A DNA stretch of 64,000 nucleotides, from positions 1 through 64,000 of the forward strand of contig JAQFVV010013363.1 in assembly GCA_028023455.1 (NCBI GenBank), given 5' to 3'. Position numbers and translations under genes: made by a program. Below the pieces are notes generated by a model that was not told where the DNA came from, did not search any database, and saw only the letters and a program-made list of their open reading frames with translations. The stretch comes from Epiperipatus broadwayi (taxonomy: Eukaryota > Onychophora > Udeonychophora > Euonychophora > Peripatidae). How positions within the stretch are numbered: the first letter of the stretch is position 1; the number at the start of each line of letters is the position of its first letter. Positions 12,749 through 25,174 of this stretch are shown here, piece after piece.

Positions 12749-13053
12749 AACCACTAAACATCACATGATCACTATCTCATACTAGTACATAACTGTTATT
12801 AAACAAAGCAAAACTATCATAGAAGTAGAGTTAAAAAGTGGCTGTTGGAGGGTTGCATTAGACCCTAAGATCTAAGTGCAGTGCTCTCAGATCCAAGGCT
12901 CCTCACTGACGAAGGCCACAAACCAGAAACTAGTCTGGGGATATTGGATGAGTAGGCACTAAATAGGGATTTTATGCATAAGCCTTCTGGCATCCATTGA
13001 TTGCTCTTGTTGGCACAAGATGGCACTACTGTATGGAGAGTTTTGCTTTGTTT
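12749..13053 (+). mobile_element. 305-bp hammerhead-carrying element inserted in a related cluster
   Basis: A perfect 14-bp direct repeat ATATATCTTTATTA at 12735-12748 and 13054-13067 brackets the insert. Removing it restores the interrupted older repeat. The ends contain inverted sequences (AACAAAGCAAAACT near 12796 and AGTTTTGCTTTGTT ending at 13052). The centre has a hammerhead fold at 12891-12949. There is no open frame, so any mobility depends on other machinery. The duplication length fits target-primed retrotransposition. A shorter relative lies at 3536-3712. Confidence 0.7.
12891..12949 (+). ncRNA. Hammerhead ribozyme, type I with minimal stem III
   Basis: The invariant core is present: CTGACGA (12906-12912) and GAAA (12926-12929), with cleavage triplet GTC (12933-12935). 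Stem III is only A-T plus C-G with a TA loop (12929-12934). Stem I pairs TCCTCA (12900-12905) with TGGGGA (12936-12941, one G-T pair), then an internal loop, then ATCCA (12891-12895) with TGGAT (12945-12949). Stem II is weak: two G-C pairs and an A-A mismatch at its base. This is the layout known for Penelope-like elements and animal retrozymes, which usually cleave as dimers. Activity is inferred, not shown. Confidence 0.7.
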
Positions 13054-13415
13054 ATATATCTTTATTACATATACAATATTTATCAATAGTAAATTGTTAT
13101 ATTTTGATTTATTGATGTCAAACTTAGTCCATATACAATTTTGTCACAATACTTTCTGATAAGTAAAGTAATGATTATCACTAATCATTTGTTGTAAACT
13201 AAAGAGTATCTATTTATACTCCACATATAAACTTTATACCTCAGATAAAGATTAATATATTTGATTTTTTTAATTAAATACACTCGCAAGCGAATTAATT
13301 ACATTTCTCTTTTCCTATGTGCAATATCTTTTATTAATAATGTATTAAATAACTTACGCCACTACCTTTTGTTTTGGAAACATGTGAATATAAACACAAT
13401 AAAGAACAAATATCC

Positions 13416-13456
13416 CCAAGATTCATTTCATGCTGTACCAGCACTCATCAGTTGAC
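13416..13456 (-). ncRNA. Hammerhead ribozyme core, second family (minus strand)
   Basis: On the minus strand, CTGATGA (13451-13445) is followed by stem II GTGCT/AGCAT around a GGTAC loop, then GAAA (13429-13426). Stem III is minimal (A-T, T-A, loop GA), and the triplet ATC (13422-13420) is a good NUH site. Proximal stem I is TCAA with TTGG. The distal part of stem I is cut off where the inverted copy begins at about 13456. The core bases are all intact. Confidence 0.65.
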
Positions 13457-13531
13457 TCTAATAAAATGTAAATAATTTACTATTGATAAATGTTGTACAT
13501 ATGATAAAGATATCCACGAGAGATGGTGATC

Positions 13532-13576
13532 TGGGTTAACTGGTGGGTGCTAGTTTAGCATGAAGTACAGTTTGGG
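13532..13576 (+). ncRNA. Degenerate hammerhead in the inverted copy
   Basis: CTGGTGGGTGCTAGTTTAGC then ATGAAGTACAG aligns with the intact family members. Core positions A6 and A9 are G, and the last A of GAAA is G. It is predicted inactive, but it keeps the hairpin GTGCT/AGCAT. Confidence 0.5.
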
Positions 13577-13790
13577 AAACATTTGTCTTTTATTGTGTTT
13601 TTATTTTTGTTTTCAAAAAAAATATGTCAATGTGGTGGTTATTTAATACATTTATAAAAAATATTACACTTGGGAAAGAGAAATGTGACTAACTCCATGT
13701 GTGTTTGTGTTTAATTAAAAAAATCAGATAAACTTAACTTTAACTGAGGTTTAGAGTTTATATCTGGGCTAAAGACAATTATTACTTTAT

Positions 13791-16650
13791 GTATCCAAAA
13801 TGGAATTGTGTTAAACTTGTGGGAGGATACATTTGGAAATCAAAATGTAACAATTAGGTATTATTTGTATAATATACTATTATGATATAATTAAAAAAAG
13901 AAATTAATTGTAAAAGTTAAAGTAAATATTATACATTTATTTCAAATATCTAGGCCCTCTTATGCCATGGGATCTTTAAAATTGCCAAACCATGCTTAAT
14001 AATAGTTATGTCACTGACTTGTGGCCAACGATCTCTTCAGAATCTAAAAAATAAACAGTGAAGAGAAAAACATTATTCAGTAAGCTATCCTAGTGAAGGT
14101 TTAAGTACCTTCTTTTTGTTTCACACCATAACTAAAAATAACTAAATATCCATTAACTGGCCAAAAATTGGGTTTCTATCTTAATTATCTAGAGATTGGA
14201 GATTTAAAATTGCTCCTAGCTTTTTTGCAGCCTAAAAGAAATTTCATCAAATACAGATTCGAAAAATAAACACTATTGGCCTAGAAGGAATATGGGTTTT
14301 CCCAATGCAAATAGAGTGTTGAGGCAATATGCATATAATTGCTCAATAAAACTTGATTAATCATCAATTATTATGATAGTGATATTGTTTAAACATAATT
14401 ATTCTACCATTTCATATTTAAAGTTATATAATAAACGCTTATAAGCACTGATATTTATCAGTGCATACTAAAAGATTATTTAAATTGTTTATTTATTGCT
14501 CGAGTTCATAAGGAGTTTAAAAAGCAGAAGTAATGGAGCAGATCAGTGATCCATTATAATATCTTGAACTCCACACGCATTATTTCTAGCAGTGCACTAA
14601 ACCATGCAGGTTATGTAAATGCTTAGCAAATAATAGATTTTTCAAAAACTGCAGTTATTACTTTTTAGCATCAATTTATTTAATATATACCTTTTACTTA
14701 TTTAGAAGAAGCACACCAAAAACCTTTACATTACGTGAGCTTAAACGCACACGCATACAATTTAAAAGTCCCCTCTAACATGATTCTTCTAATGAAACAA
14801 TACAATGCGTTTTTACGTGTTTCCATATATATATATGTACAGGTTTTATTTGATTTTTAATAGTCAACAATATTTATTCCTAACTAAAGAATACGATGTT
14901 TCAGATAAAATATTCTTTGTTTGTGGCTAATTGGTCTATTTATTTAAAAAAAGTTATATACATTGTCAGGGAGGGAAAAAACCATGTATACATAGCTAAG
15001 ACAAATATTTGATTCTAGAACTTGTACAAATACTTCTAAGTTTAACTACAATTATATAAATAAAATCTAAATCCGGTTTGCATACATGTAATCCTAAAGT
15101 ATACAACGATATATGTGAATAAAAATAATAAATTTAAGAAACAAAAGCTATTGAATATTTTTACTTTACTGTTTATCGTATTGTTGGGTTTGTGCTTAGA
15201 CTAATGTCGATTTTCACAAGGGGTGGATAGTGGAATGATTTTCAGAAATGAGGGTTAAATACAAATAATATATAAACAGAGTTCTCCATGGTGTATTATA
15301 GGATAAAATATTAATTCATCAACGGATGGGCATTGTTTGTGATGCATAATAATCTTTCCTGTGTCTTTTCCTTCTTTAGTCATTTAAGTTGTGGTAGCAG
15401 GGTCTGAATGCCATGAGATTAGACATTTTCCAACATAAACTGTGACCATGGAAACGTGTTTTATGCAATAATATTTCCATATTTTAATAACACAACATTT
15501 CTGACTTCAGTTCCTTTTTCTTATTTTTTTAGCTCAAGCCCTTAAGAACTAAGAAAGTAAAGAAAGCAATGATTGGAACAGGATTAATAGGCTGAAAGTT
15601 TTTCATGAGGCAGTACAAGTACTAATGAGTCTATTTAAAAAAGGGATTTAAATCAGGAGTTTGAACTATAAAAAAGTGCAAATTGAGGCAAACATTACTT
15701 AAGGACCCCTTTCCTACCACAGAAATAGAAGTAGCCTGGAAAATGCTGTTTAAAAATGGCCTGTCTCACACAATCTGATTAAATCATTTTACCTGACAAA
15801 TTACTTATTCAAATAGAAATAATAATATTATCAGTAGTAATGGCAAAGAAAAATTAATAATAAACCTATTATTTTTACCTTTAAATATAGGTATGTGGTT
15901 TATGTGAACTTAACTTGATATAAACTCTTCAAGTCCAGAGAAAAGGACAGCTCTGGTTTCTAAGGAGCTGTCAGAATTTAAGATATATATAGCTGTTCTA
16001 AAACTCATTGTCCAGAAAAAAAAATGTAATAGAACATGATATATGACTACAAGATTTTTTGGAAGCCGATCAATAATTGAAAAGAGTATGCATGGTCTAA
16101 GTACAAATAAATATATTCATAACTAGCTTTCTAACAATGTATTACTAGTGATTTGATTAAAAAGAAACATTACATTTTTTGTTTGGCAGAATATTAAATT
16201 GATTGTGAGATTTATAATATATATAAAAATTTCAATATATAAATATATTGGCTAATAAATGTATTCTTGCATAATAAAAAAGGACAGAATCTACAGTCAT
16301 ACAATATAAGTTGGGTATATTTATTCAGTATAAAATAAATTCTAATTATATTATGTATTTAACCACGTACATGATTGTGAATGGGAATTAACACAGAAGT
16401 ACATTACTGACAGCAGCTTATGTACTGACAATTTAGTTGTGTTCACTCAAAGTTTCTTTATTTTCAGTTTATATGCTACAATGATACATGATTATAATTT
16501 GACATAAATGCATATGAGAAAAACTGGTATCATTCTAGTCTGCTGTCTACATTTTTATCTTTTATTTACTCTTTAAATTTTGTTTTGATGTCATGAAAGA
16601 ATACTGAGATGATTAATTGATCATTTGAAGCTTTCTTTAGATATGGCAAT
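13791..16650. other. AT-rich intergenic DNA, nothing recognised
   Basis: No gene or repeat family could be supported over about 2.9 kb. The part around 14450-15500 is slightly less AT-biased and contains an inverted pair GGAGTTTAAA-like/GAACTCC near 14512 and 14567, but no open frame. Confidence 0.4.
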
Positions 16651-16654
16651 TTAT

Positions 16655-18105
16655 TGTAGTATTAGTACTATGAATTATTCTATAAATTCAATGTGTAATC
16701 TAAAAAGACTTAATAGTAGTTTTAATTGACAGGTCTTTTTTGGAGGGAACTTTTAGTAGTATTTGGTGTTTTTTTTTTCAATTTCTAAAAAAGCTCAATT
16801 CTAAGTTTTCAAAGTTTACTTTAAATTAGTCATCTTGTAATATATGTAATATTGATTTACAAAATTGATTGGTTTAGAATCTCAAACAATTTATTTATAT
16901 TTTTAATTGATAGATTGGTTTGGAATTTTTATGGTTTTGTCTTTAAAAATATATAAGTTTATTGTTTATTATTGACTTTTTAAAAAGTGAGGGGAGAGGG
17001 TGGAGGGAAGAAGAATGAATTGCATTTCTAGTATTATCTAATGTAGACTTACAAAATTAATTGACTTAGAATTTCAAAAAACCACTTTTTATTTGTAATC
17101 GACAGATTTCATTTGAAAGTTTATCATTTTGGCTTTAAATTTTTTTTTAATTTCTTCTTTCTTATTGGCATTGGTGGTCGAGAGGTCAGCGCGACTGCAT
17201 TGCACTTGCAGGCAGTTGCCCGGGTTGCGAGTTCGCATCCCAGCCGATGCTATGACACTTTTAAAAAAAAGATAAATAGGGGGGAGATGAATTGCAATGC
17301 TTTGTGAACTTTTATGCAGCTACATTTAATACAAATCCAATCAAATACTCCAAATAAAAGTGAACTGGCTACTTTGAAACAACAACAAATTAACAGCAAC
17401 AAAAAAAAAGATTTAAAATAAAAACTTTTTTATTGATTTAGATTTTTTTAAAAGTAAAAACTTAAAAATAATTGAACAATTTAAATGAACACCTTTTCAA
17501 ATAAAACCCTTTTTTAAGTCAGCAATATGATCAACACAAAATTTACTTTTAGACTAATTTCTAACAATTTTTTTTTTAAAAATTAATTGTAACATGATGT
17601 GGCAGGAAAATATTGTTTCTTTTTTATCTTTGACTTTTCTTTTAATTCACATTGAATTGTCAATGAAAACTAATATTAAGAGATTTTAGATTACTCAGTG
17701 AATTTTTTAAATTTAAGCATAGTAGAAGTACTAATAAAAATTCCAAATCCAGACCATAATTCCCTATCCCTCTTTCTCACTTTTGAAAAACAAGAAAGAT
17801 ATTTAAAAATTTTCTAAAGACAAAAGAATTTATATTTTCAAATAAATTTTTTTTTTCATTTACAAATTTTAAAAAAGGTTATTTAAAATTTATCTACATT
17901 TTATAAATCAATAAAAGATGTTTTTTATTATTCCCCCAATCTTTCTTCCAGTCCTCCAGCTCTTCTTCTCTAAATCCAATAAGAAATTGAAAAGTGAAAT
18001 AAAAGTTGGTCAAAAAACAAAAGACCTCTTAAGGTATATTAGTACTAAGAGATTTTAGATTATGGAGTGAATTTATAAATTTAGACATAGTAGTATTATC
18101 TCTAG
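16655..18105. repeat. Old composite repeat with tandem and inverted blocks
   Basis: A block with TTTACAAAATTGATTGGTTT near 16855 recurs about 193 bp later as CTTACAAAATTAATTGACTT. The word family around GAGATTTTAGATTA (17680 and 18048) appears inverted near 16690-16710. A purine-rich tract at 16985-17015 faces a pyrimidine-rich tract at 17940-17970. Together these suggest an old, diverged foldback or tandem array into which the SINE at 17165-17270 inserted. The boundaries are approximate. Confidence 0.4.
17165..17270 (+). mobile_element. tRNA-like SINE, copy 1
   Basis: About 85 bp resembles a tRNA head: A box TGGTCGAGAGG at 17173-17183 (matching TRGYNNARNGG) and B box GAGTTCGCATCC at 17229-17240 (close to GGTTCGANNCC). 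A short A-rich tail (TTTTAAAAAAAAG) follows. It is more than 85% similar by eye to the copy at 27346-27450. RNA polymerase III transcription is expected for such elements. There is no clear target duplication here. Confidence 0.75.
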
Positions 18106-18839
18106 GATAAATTCTCATTTTTGCAAAGAAATGTACAATTTCTCAATTAATCATCCAAGAGTTTAAAGAATCAATTAAAAAGAAATTTAAATGTAGGTAG
18201 ACAACTAGATTGGTACCAAAAAATCTAATGAATCTCATAAAATAATGAATTTAAATTTTTTTTAAAATTACTAATTTGATAGTATTTTTAAAAAATTAAT
18301 TTTGAAATAAATATTTTATTAACAAGTTTCTTATATTTCTATTCACTATATAATTAAAATGATGTGTAAAAAACTTAATGAAATGGGTTAGGACTGGAGT
18401 AGATCAGAAAAGTATTTGAGAACTTTTTCCAGGAATGGGCCACATTTCTGAATGTTTTTGTGCTCATTTTCTCATAAAAAAAAAACAACAACAACAAAAT
18501 ATCAATTCTTTTATTAAATAAATAATTGAATTGTGAAATACTATTTGTTTACAACTGTAATGATACTGATAATATGAAATTAATTTTTAGAATTGATATT
18601 TAACAATATAAATAAGTTTCAAATCATTGTTATTATTTTCATAAAATCTAATCTTATTGCATTTGTTAGATATTTTTATACTGCTCTATTTTTTTTTGTG
18701 TGGTATATAGTTTTTAATATGCAAATGTATCTTAATTAAAACCACTAATGAGTGTAGTTATTATATTACATCAGGTAACATCAGATAGGAATATAGTTAC
18801 AAAAAAAATAAGAATTTATATTTTATTATTATCTAATAA
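18106..18839. other. AT-rich intergenic DNA, nothing recognised
   Basis: Only simple A/T-rich sequence is seen. Confidence 0.45.
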
Positions 18840-21278
18840 TAATCATCCCTGCAGTAAGAAGTTTATTGTTAATTGAAAAGAGATTTTGTATTTTGTTTTT
18901 GAGACTAAAGAACAGTGCAGGACAAATTTCTAATACACACTCCATACTTATTTATCAATATAGCTTTTATTACTATGTGATTATTCTTCTGATAAACAAA
19001 CATGAATGGGTTGCTCACCAACAAACATTTGCTAATCTGGTAAGATTTTTTAAACCTCAGTATTTAAGATCTAAAATCACCATGGTCTTTTTTCTCAATT
19101 ATCTGACAGTTCTTAACTAAAATATTTGTTGAGTTTTCTGAATGCAAGTTGAATGGATGTATGTGTGAATGATGATTTTTTAAAATAAATATTTATAATT
19201 GTGACATATAAAGTTAAAATATAAATTAAAATAGTGGTTGGTAGTTGAAGGTGAAGGATACTAAGAATCATTTAATTATAAACTCAGAGTGATCACTTTT
19301 AAATGAAGGATGATTGCAGAGATTGGGAGACCTGTTTTATATTAAATCTAATATTGTTGGATTTTATAAAGTCAGAAGGAAGTTGAGTTATACTTTACTA
19401 AAAATTCACAAATATTAGTAGTACAAATCAGGTGGAATTTATTATATATAAAAATTGGGAAAACAATATTATGGATATAGATAGTATATAAGACACAGTG
19501 ACAAGATTAGATATCTCTGATTAATTAAAAAAATCAAATTCAGATAATTTGGGTTTATGGCTTGATAAGTTCTCATTAAAAATGCTTTTGATGAACCCAA
19601 ACAACATATTAAAATTGTTATGGAAAACCTTAATGGTAGAATTGGTAAATGAATAAAAGATAAATGTACTGTAGGTACATTTAGTTATAATGTTAGAAGT
19701 GATAGAGGGCTTAGTCTTGAAGAGCTTACAGGAAGAGACAAATTATATGTGATGAATTATTTATATTTATAAAATTTGAATTGAAAAAAAACTCAGGAAA
19801 ATATAAAATGAAGACTTAGCAGAATTGGATTATATTTTGACTAATAAAAGGTATGTATTTCCGGCTTATATTCTTAACAAATTTAACATAGGAAGTAATC
19901 ATCATTTATTGAGCTGTAAAATGTGTGTTAGCACAAAATATGAAAGACAAAAACTATTAAGAAATTTAGTATTAGTAAATGATACTCCTAATCTTTAAAA
20001 CATGTCAATAAAATTAAATTGGAACCTGCAAGTTATTGTAAAATATTTATAGACTCTTAAAATAGCCAAACTTAAATGAAGTAATTATTCTATTATGAAA
20101 TGCAATGAAGATAGATAGTCCAAAAAATTGCAATTTACAAGTAAATTTTTTAGTGAGTGATGATAACCTTGGAAGAAAAGAAAGAATATGAAAAATATTT
20201 TTATATGATAACTTAAGAAAAATTGAATATCTACTTTATTAAAATAGTACACCTACAAAAAAAGACATGATAATGATATAAGAAAATGTAATTGTAAATT
20301 GGCATAAAAAACTTTAGAAAAAAAAATAAAGACAAAAGTGTGACACAACATCAAGGTATTGGAAGGAAAGCTATGCCAGTAATCAGAAGAAAGGTTGAAC
20401 TATTACAAAAAAAAAAAGAAAACATCATAAAATATAGGAAAGAGTTTTACAAGGAATTATATAATAATAAAAAAACAACAACGAAAAAATATTCTCTACA
20501 CATTTTTATAAATTGCCAAGTATTTTAAATAAACAGGTGAGATATGCAATTAAACCTACAAAGAAAAGATAATTTCCAGAAAATGGGGGATTTATTATTG
20601 GTGTTTGAAAAAAAGCTGATGAAAAAATAGAAAATTGTTAGCAAAGTTAATGCCAATTGTCTAAATGATAAATATGTACCAGATAATTAAGAAAATGCAG
20701 TAGTAATGTTGATATTTTTAAAAGATAATAAAAAAAAAGATATTAGAAATGACTAATCTATTAATCTTCTACCATTTCTATGCAAAATCTTTACTAAGAT
20801 AAGTAAACATTCTAACCAATTAAAGAAACAAGCTTTATCTAAAACAGTTAGCACACAATGGATAATATCAAGTATTGAAAAAAATTATAGAAAAGACCAA
20901 TAAATGTGAATTATTGTTATGCTTTGGATTTGTAGAAGCATTTCTATGGTCAAAGCATTGGATCTTTCAGATGTAGACTTGTGATATTGTTGTATTCTAA
21001 TGAATATATGTCCAAATGCAATAGCAATGATTAGATTGCATCATAATACTACAAAGTTTAACATTAAAAAGAGTAATTCCATATCTCCAAAACTTTTTAC
21101 AGCAGTTTTACAAGAAGTACTTTGTGAATTAAAATATGAAGCTAAGGAAATAAAGCTAAATGGAGATCATTTATGTTGAAAATTTTCAAATAATATTACA
21201 GGACTTGAGGAAATATTGCAAGAGTTATCAGATGAAAGTAGAATTAAGTGCTAAAAAGATTAATATAATGTTCGATTG

Positions 21279-21315
<37 letters not shown>

Positions 21316-21905
21316 AAAGATTGATATTTATGAATTAGAACAAGTTAGCAAATAAAAATTTCTTGATCAGATTAGTAATACAAAAGGAAACATAATGGAT
21401 TAAATTTATCATAGAATTAAACTTTAATGACGTTTTTTTATAGAAATAACTTAGTATTAAAAAGAAATGGTTATATATTTAAAAATGAAGATTTTTAATA
21501 GAAATGTTTTACTAGTTATTACTTATGAATCTGACATTTGGTCATTTAACAAAAGAGTAACCCAGACTTCAGATTATTCAATAAAGGACTGAGTGATTTA
21601 TGTTTGAAATAACTAGAAAAGTTTAAAACTGAAAAATATGGATGATAAAATAAACAGGTATCACTGACATCATTAAATTGAGGACTATAATTGAGCTTGC
21701 TTAGATATATTGCTAATAGAGAATAACAGAAAATAGTTGAAACATTAAAATCAGATCTTAAAAGAGCCAACATATGAGATTGGTGAATGAACAGAAAAGT
21801 TTGCTAATATAATATAAAGAAGAAAGTTTATTTATCAGTGAAACTGGATTAAAGTTAGAGAGATCATCTTTCAGTGAATCAATAATCATTGAAAATAATA
21901 ATAAT
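18840..21905 (+). mobile_element. Nearly full-length but decayed RTE-clade LINE
   Basis: It is collinear with the better copy at 27760-31055. The 5' UTR words match (GTGATTATTC, GGTTGCTCACC), as do endonuclease remnants (19640-19860, ending in a DYILTNKR-like reading), the ISPKLF region of the reverse transcriptase (about 21085) and the tail with AATAATAATAATTAT near 21895. Stops and indels are dense, and an (AC)n expansion interrupts the reading near 21283. The FADD catalytic stretch is deleted around 21175-21200. It is non-functional and older than the 28-kb copy. Confidence 0.85.
21283..21310. repeat. (AC)n microsatellite
   Basis: About 14 AC units lie inside the decayed RTE reverse-transcriptase region. 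They replace the TTTGCTCAAAATATG seen in the better copy. Confidence 0.95.
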
Positions 21906-24426
21906 TATATATAATAATTACTTTAAAAACTATAATTCAAAAATCAAAATCTAGATTTGTTTCTATATATGAAATGCTGTTATAAAATTTTCTTTACAGG
22001 TTATTTATTTATATGCAAAAAAACCTTAGAAACATAACAGATTATTTTATAATGATATATTATCAAAGTGTATACTAACAATATTATCACATCTCATCCA
22101 TCTGTTCATTTTCTTATAAGGACATAAGTCTAGAGCCATCAACTATCAGCTTGAGTAATTAATGGCAGCAAATGGTATATTTCTACAATCTGGTCTTTGC
22201 CTTCATCAATAAAAACTACAATTCAAAACTGAAACTGATGCTTTTATATTGAGATCTATAAAATATATAGAAACTGATTTGGTGTCAAATTTATATAATG
22301 ATGGAAATGAATTTGATTGGGTTTAAAATCTTTTTTTTTTTAAATTTCAAGTTATTAATTTGAATATTATAAAGAAGTAAAAGACAACTGCAAGAGGCCT
22401 AATTATATTCATTTTAGCTTTGAATCCTACTCTTCATTGATAAAGACTAAGATAGAAACTGACTTGGAAATAAGAATAATAGAACCTTCTAACATATATT
22501 GTCTATTTATTATTTAAGCTTATAATAGATGTCTCTATTGTAGGGTGAAGAGTACTATCGTTGCATGTGTATAATGAGCTATTTATCAGAAACAGGTAGA
22601 TTATTTTGTCCATAATGTATAATAATCAAGTAATAATATTTGATCATTATCAATAATAGTTTGGCATTCCTTGTCATCTTTATATTGTAATTTGCTCCAG
22701 CTTTTCTATTTTACATCTATATAATTGTGAGCCTTTAGATAATTAAGGTAAGTAATGGCAATAGAAAAGTTATTGAATTTCACAAAAATTTAATCTGCTT
22801 CATTTCCCGTTTCCATGTTGTTATAGATTAATCTCTTATATATATATTATATGCTTTTATTTAATTTACTACACATTTTATTTATCTGTTAATCTGATAA
22901 AATTAGGTAACATCATTTTCACCTATTTTCCAATTTCCTATCTAATTAAAACGTTGCATATATATATATATTCCTGATGACAATAACAAATTTTAAAGTT
23001 TACAAATAATCTTAAAAAAAAAATAATAGAAAATTTCATTTTTTACTTTTATATACGTTTGAGTATTCTTGATAATATTGCTATTTAGCAGTATTAATTT
23101 ATACTTAAACTTAATTTGTAGAACTACGTAAAACTAAAAAGTAGAAAGTAAACAAAATTTGTTTTTTCATTCACATTAAAAAGTAAAAAATTAAATTACT
23201 CATGATTAGAAATATTATTAGATTATTTCTGAAAATGAATCTTGTGTGTTTTTATTTTTGATAGCATAATATTAAGACTACTGTGAAAACTGAAGAAAAA
23301 TTATTTACTTTTTTAATGAATAAAAGAGCTTCTTTAATAAATATATATATTGTTCATTTTTAACATGCAAATCTTTCTTATAAATGTGAACATGTTCATA
23401 AAACTTTTTTTTTCATTAGTTTCAGCTTTTGAGATATAAGTGTGGAGATTTAATATTATTTCAAAGACAATGCAATATTATCATTTGCTAAGATATGTTC
23501 CATAACAATTTTTTAAAAAATCTTCTTAATGTTATTTGTTTTAAACAAGTATAACTGTTTTACCAAAAACTAATATAAAATATTTAGGATATTAAATAAG
23601 AGATAAATGAAGTAAGAGCTTTCACTAATATTATAGAAATCATTCTAAAGTGGAGTTGGTTTAATTTTTTTTAAAAGACAATTGCTACATATTTAATAGG
23701 AATTAAAAGAATATAATCTATTGCTTAAAAGCATTTTAACAAAGGAGATACATTTATTCATGATGATACATGGTTTCTTCTAATGTCATTTCCCAACAGA
23801 GAAATTATAATTGTTATTCTTATGACTCCATTAAGACTTACCAGCATCCAGAAGCAACATTTTATTTATTGGAACCAGTAATTAATCTAATTTGAAAAGT
23901 TTAAAAATAGTTATTTCTTGAAAAAATATTTTTACAAAATAAATTCAAGTAATATATTATGATCAAAAGTATGAACGATTTGGAAAATAAAATAAAATAA
24001 TAAATTTCTAGATGCTTTTTATCTGGTGACTTTAAAAGAAATAAGAAAATGAAAATATACCTCAACTGTTTATGTGATTTTATTAATTCTTTTTTTTGTT
24101 GTTGTTGTTTTTTCCTTTTCAATTTATTTCATAATATAAGCTTTCAGTGGTAAATACATATGTTATCCTCTAACTTATTAGTGTTAAAGTTTATGCACTT
24201 AAAGCATTGACACTACACTCTTCATATAAATGCAGTAATTAAACTAGAAATTATCCCTAGTCAAATAATAAACACATGAAATACTCAACTTTATCATTTC
24301 TTTTTTTTCCATACATAATCTTTTTTAGATATATATTTTAAATTTCTATTCTGACACACTTTCTTAAAATATACATATAGACATATAAAAAAATATAAAT
24401 ACTATATATATATATATATATATATT
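21906..24426. other. AT-rich intergenic DNA, nothing recognised
   Basis: About 2.5 kb of simple sequence with several short (TA)n tracts. No gene is supported. Confidence 0.45.
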
Positions 24427-24776
24427 GAAGTGGTCATATATATATATGTTCTTCATATATGTATTGTTGTCATAAAGTTATAATACTAAGGCATTTAAAA
24501 AAAATAATGTAAAAAAAAATTTTATTATGAAATTTAATGTTGTTATGTGGGAGTAAAGGGGGTTCAAGTCAGCAAAGAAAATTTAACTAATTAAAAAAAT
24601 ATTTTACTGATGGCTATATTGATCTGGTTCAATTTTAAAATTTTACTAATTGCATTTTTCTTAATTAAATTGTGAATATCTTTGTTTTTATCTAATGACC
24701 ATGGTAAATATACATTTCTTGTCACCTGAGTTATCAACATGAGGCTAGAGCTTAAACCATAAATCCCTGGGATCAA
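24427..24776. repeat. Repeat A, left copy, without SINE
   Basis: From TGAAGTGGTCATATATAT to AATTTAACTAATTAAAAAA (24427-24598) this matches 27192-27479 in direct orientation, except that the right copy holds a SINE. The next part (24598-24745) matches 27565-27700, but in opposite orientation: GTGACAAGAAATGTATATTT on the minus strand here and plus strand there. A 61-residue minus-strand frame spans 24591-24776. It has no recognised family and may be a remnant of a mobile-element protein. Confidence 0.6.
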
Positions 24777-25174
24777 ATGACCCTAATTTAATTTTTAAAA
24801 AAAGAAAAAGTTATAATTATGTTTTAATATGATTTTGTTATGACATTTTGGATACCAGTGCTTTATGTGTGAATAATATTTGTATGAGGGTGAAGCAAAG
24901 AAAGAGAAAACATTTTATCAATCACATTAGAGGGCTTAACTTATAGTTATGTAAAAAAAAAATAGGAAAAAAAAAAATTTTTTTATTAGTGGAATCAGAT
25001 TTTTCAATGTAGGTGAAACTTGTAGTATGTCAGCAGTGCAGAACATGAGAAGTAAAGGAAAATGGGAAGCCCTATTATGGATTGCTTCATTTGAGTATGG
25101 TTCAGGGAAATTAACAATTTTTAAATAATAAAAAAAAGAAAAGAAAGAAATTATTAATAGAAAAAAACAACAAC

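Larger units (their letters stand above)
12590..13790. mobile_element. Cluster of hammerhead-bearing repeats: tandem pair plus an inverted third copy
   Basis: One repeat unit is present three times. Copy 1 (12590-12748, resuming at 13054) and copy 2 (about 13200-13455) lie in the same orientation. Their ribozyme regions are about 730 bp apart, or about 425 bp once the 12749-13053 insertion is removed. Copy 3 (13456-13785) is inverted and starts directly where copy 2 stops. Shared landmarks are a hammerhead core (minus strand in copies 1-2, plus strand in copy 3), TTATCAATAGTAAATT in copy 1 and its complement in copy 3, and an ATATAAACTTTA...CTCAG block in copies 2 and 3. The tandem spacing is retrozyme-like. 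The join of copies 2 and 3 is at their 5' (ribozyme-side) ends. Confidence 0.65.

Noticed and set aside
17113-17307. Plus-strand 64-codon frame
   Set aside because: It reads through the tRNA-like SINE and adjacent poly-T, so it is not a protein gene.
24591-24776. Minus-strand 61-codon frame as a gene
   Set aside because: It lies in a duplicated repeat block; the other copy has no intact frame and no family was recognised.
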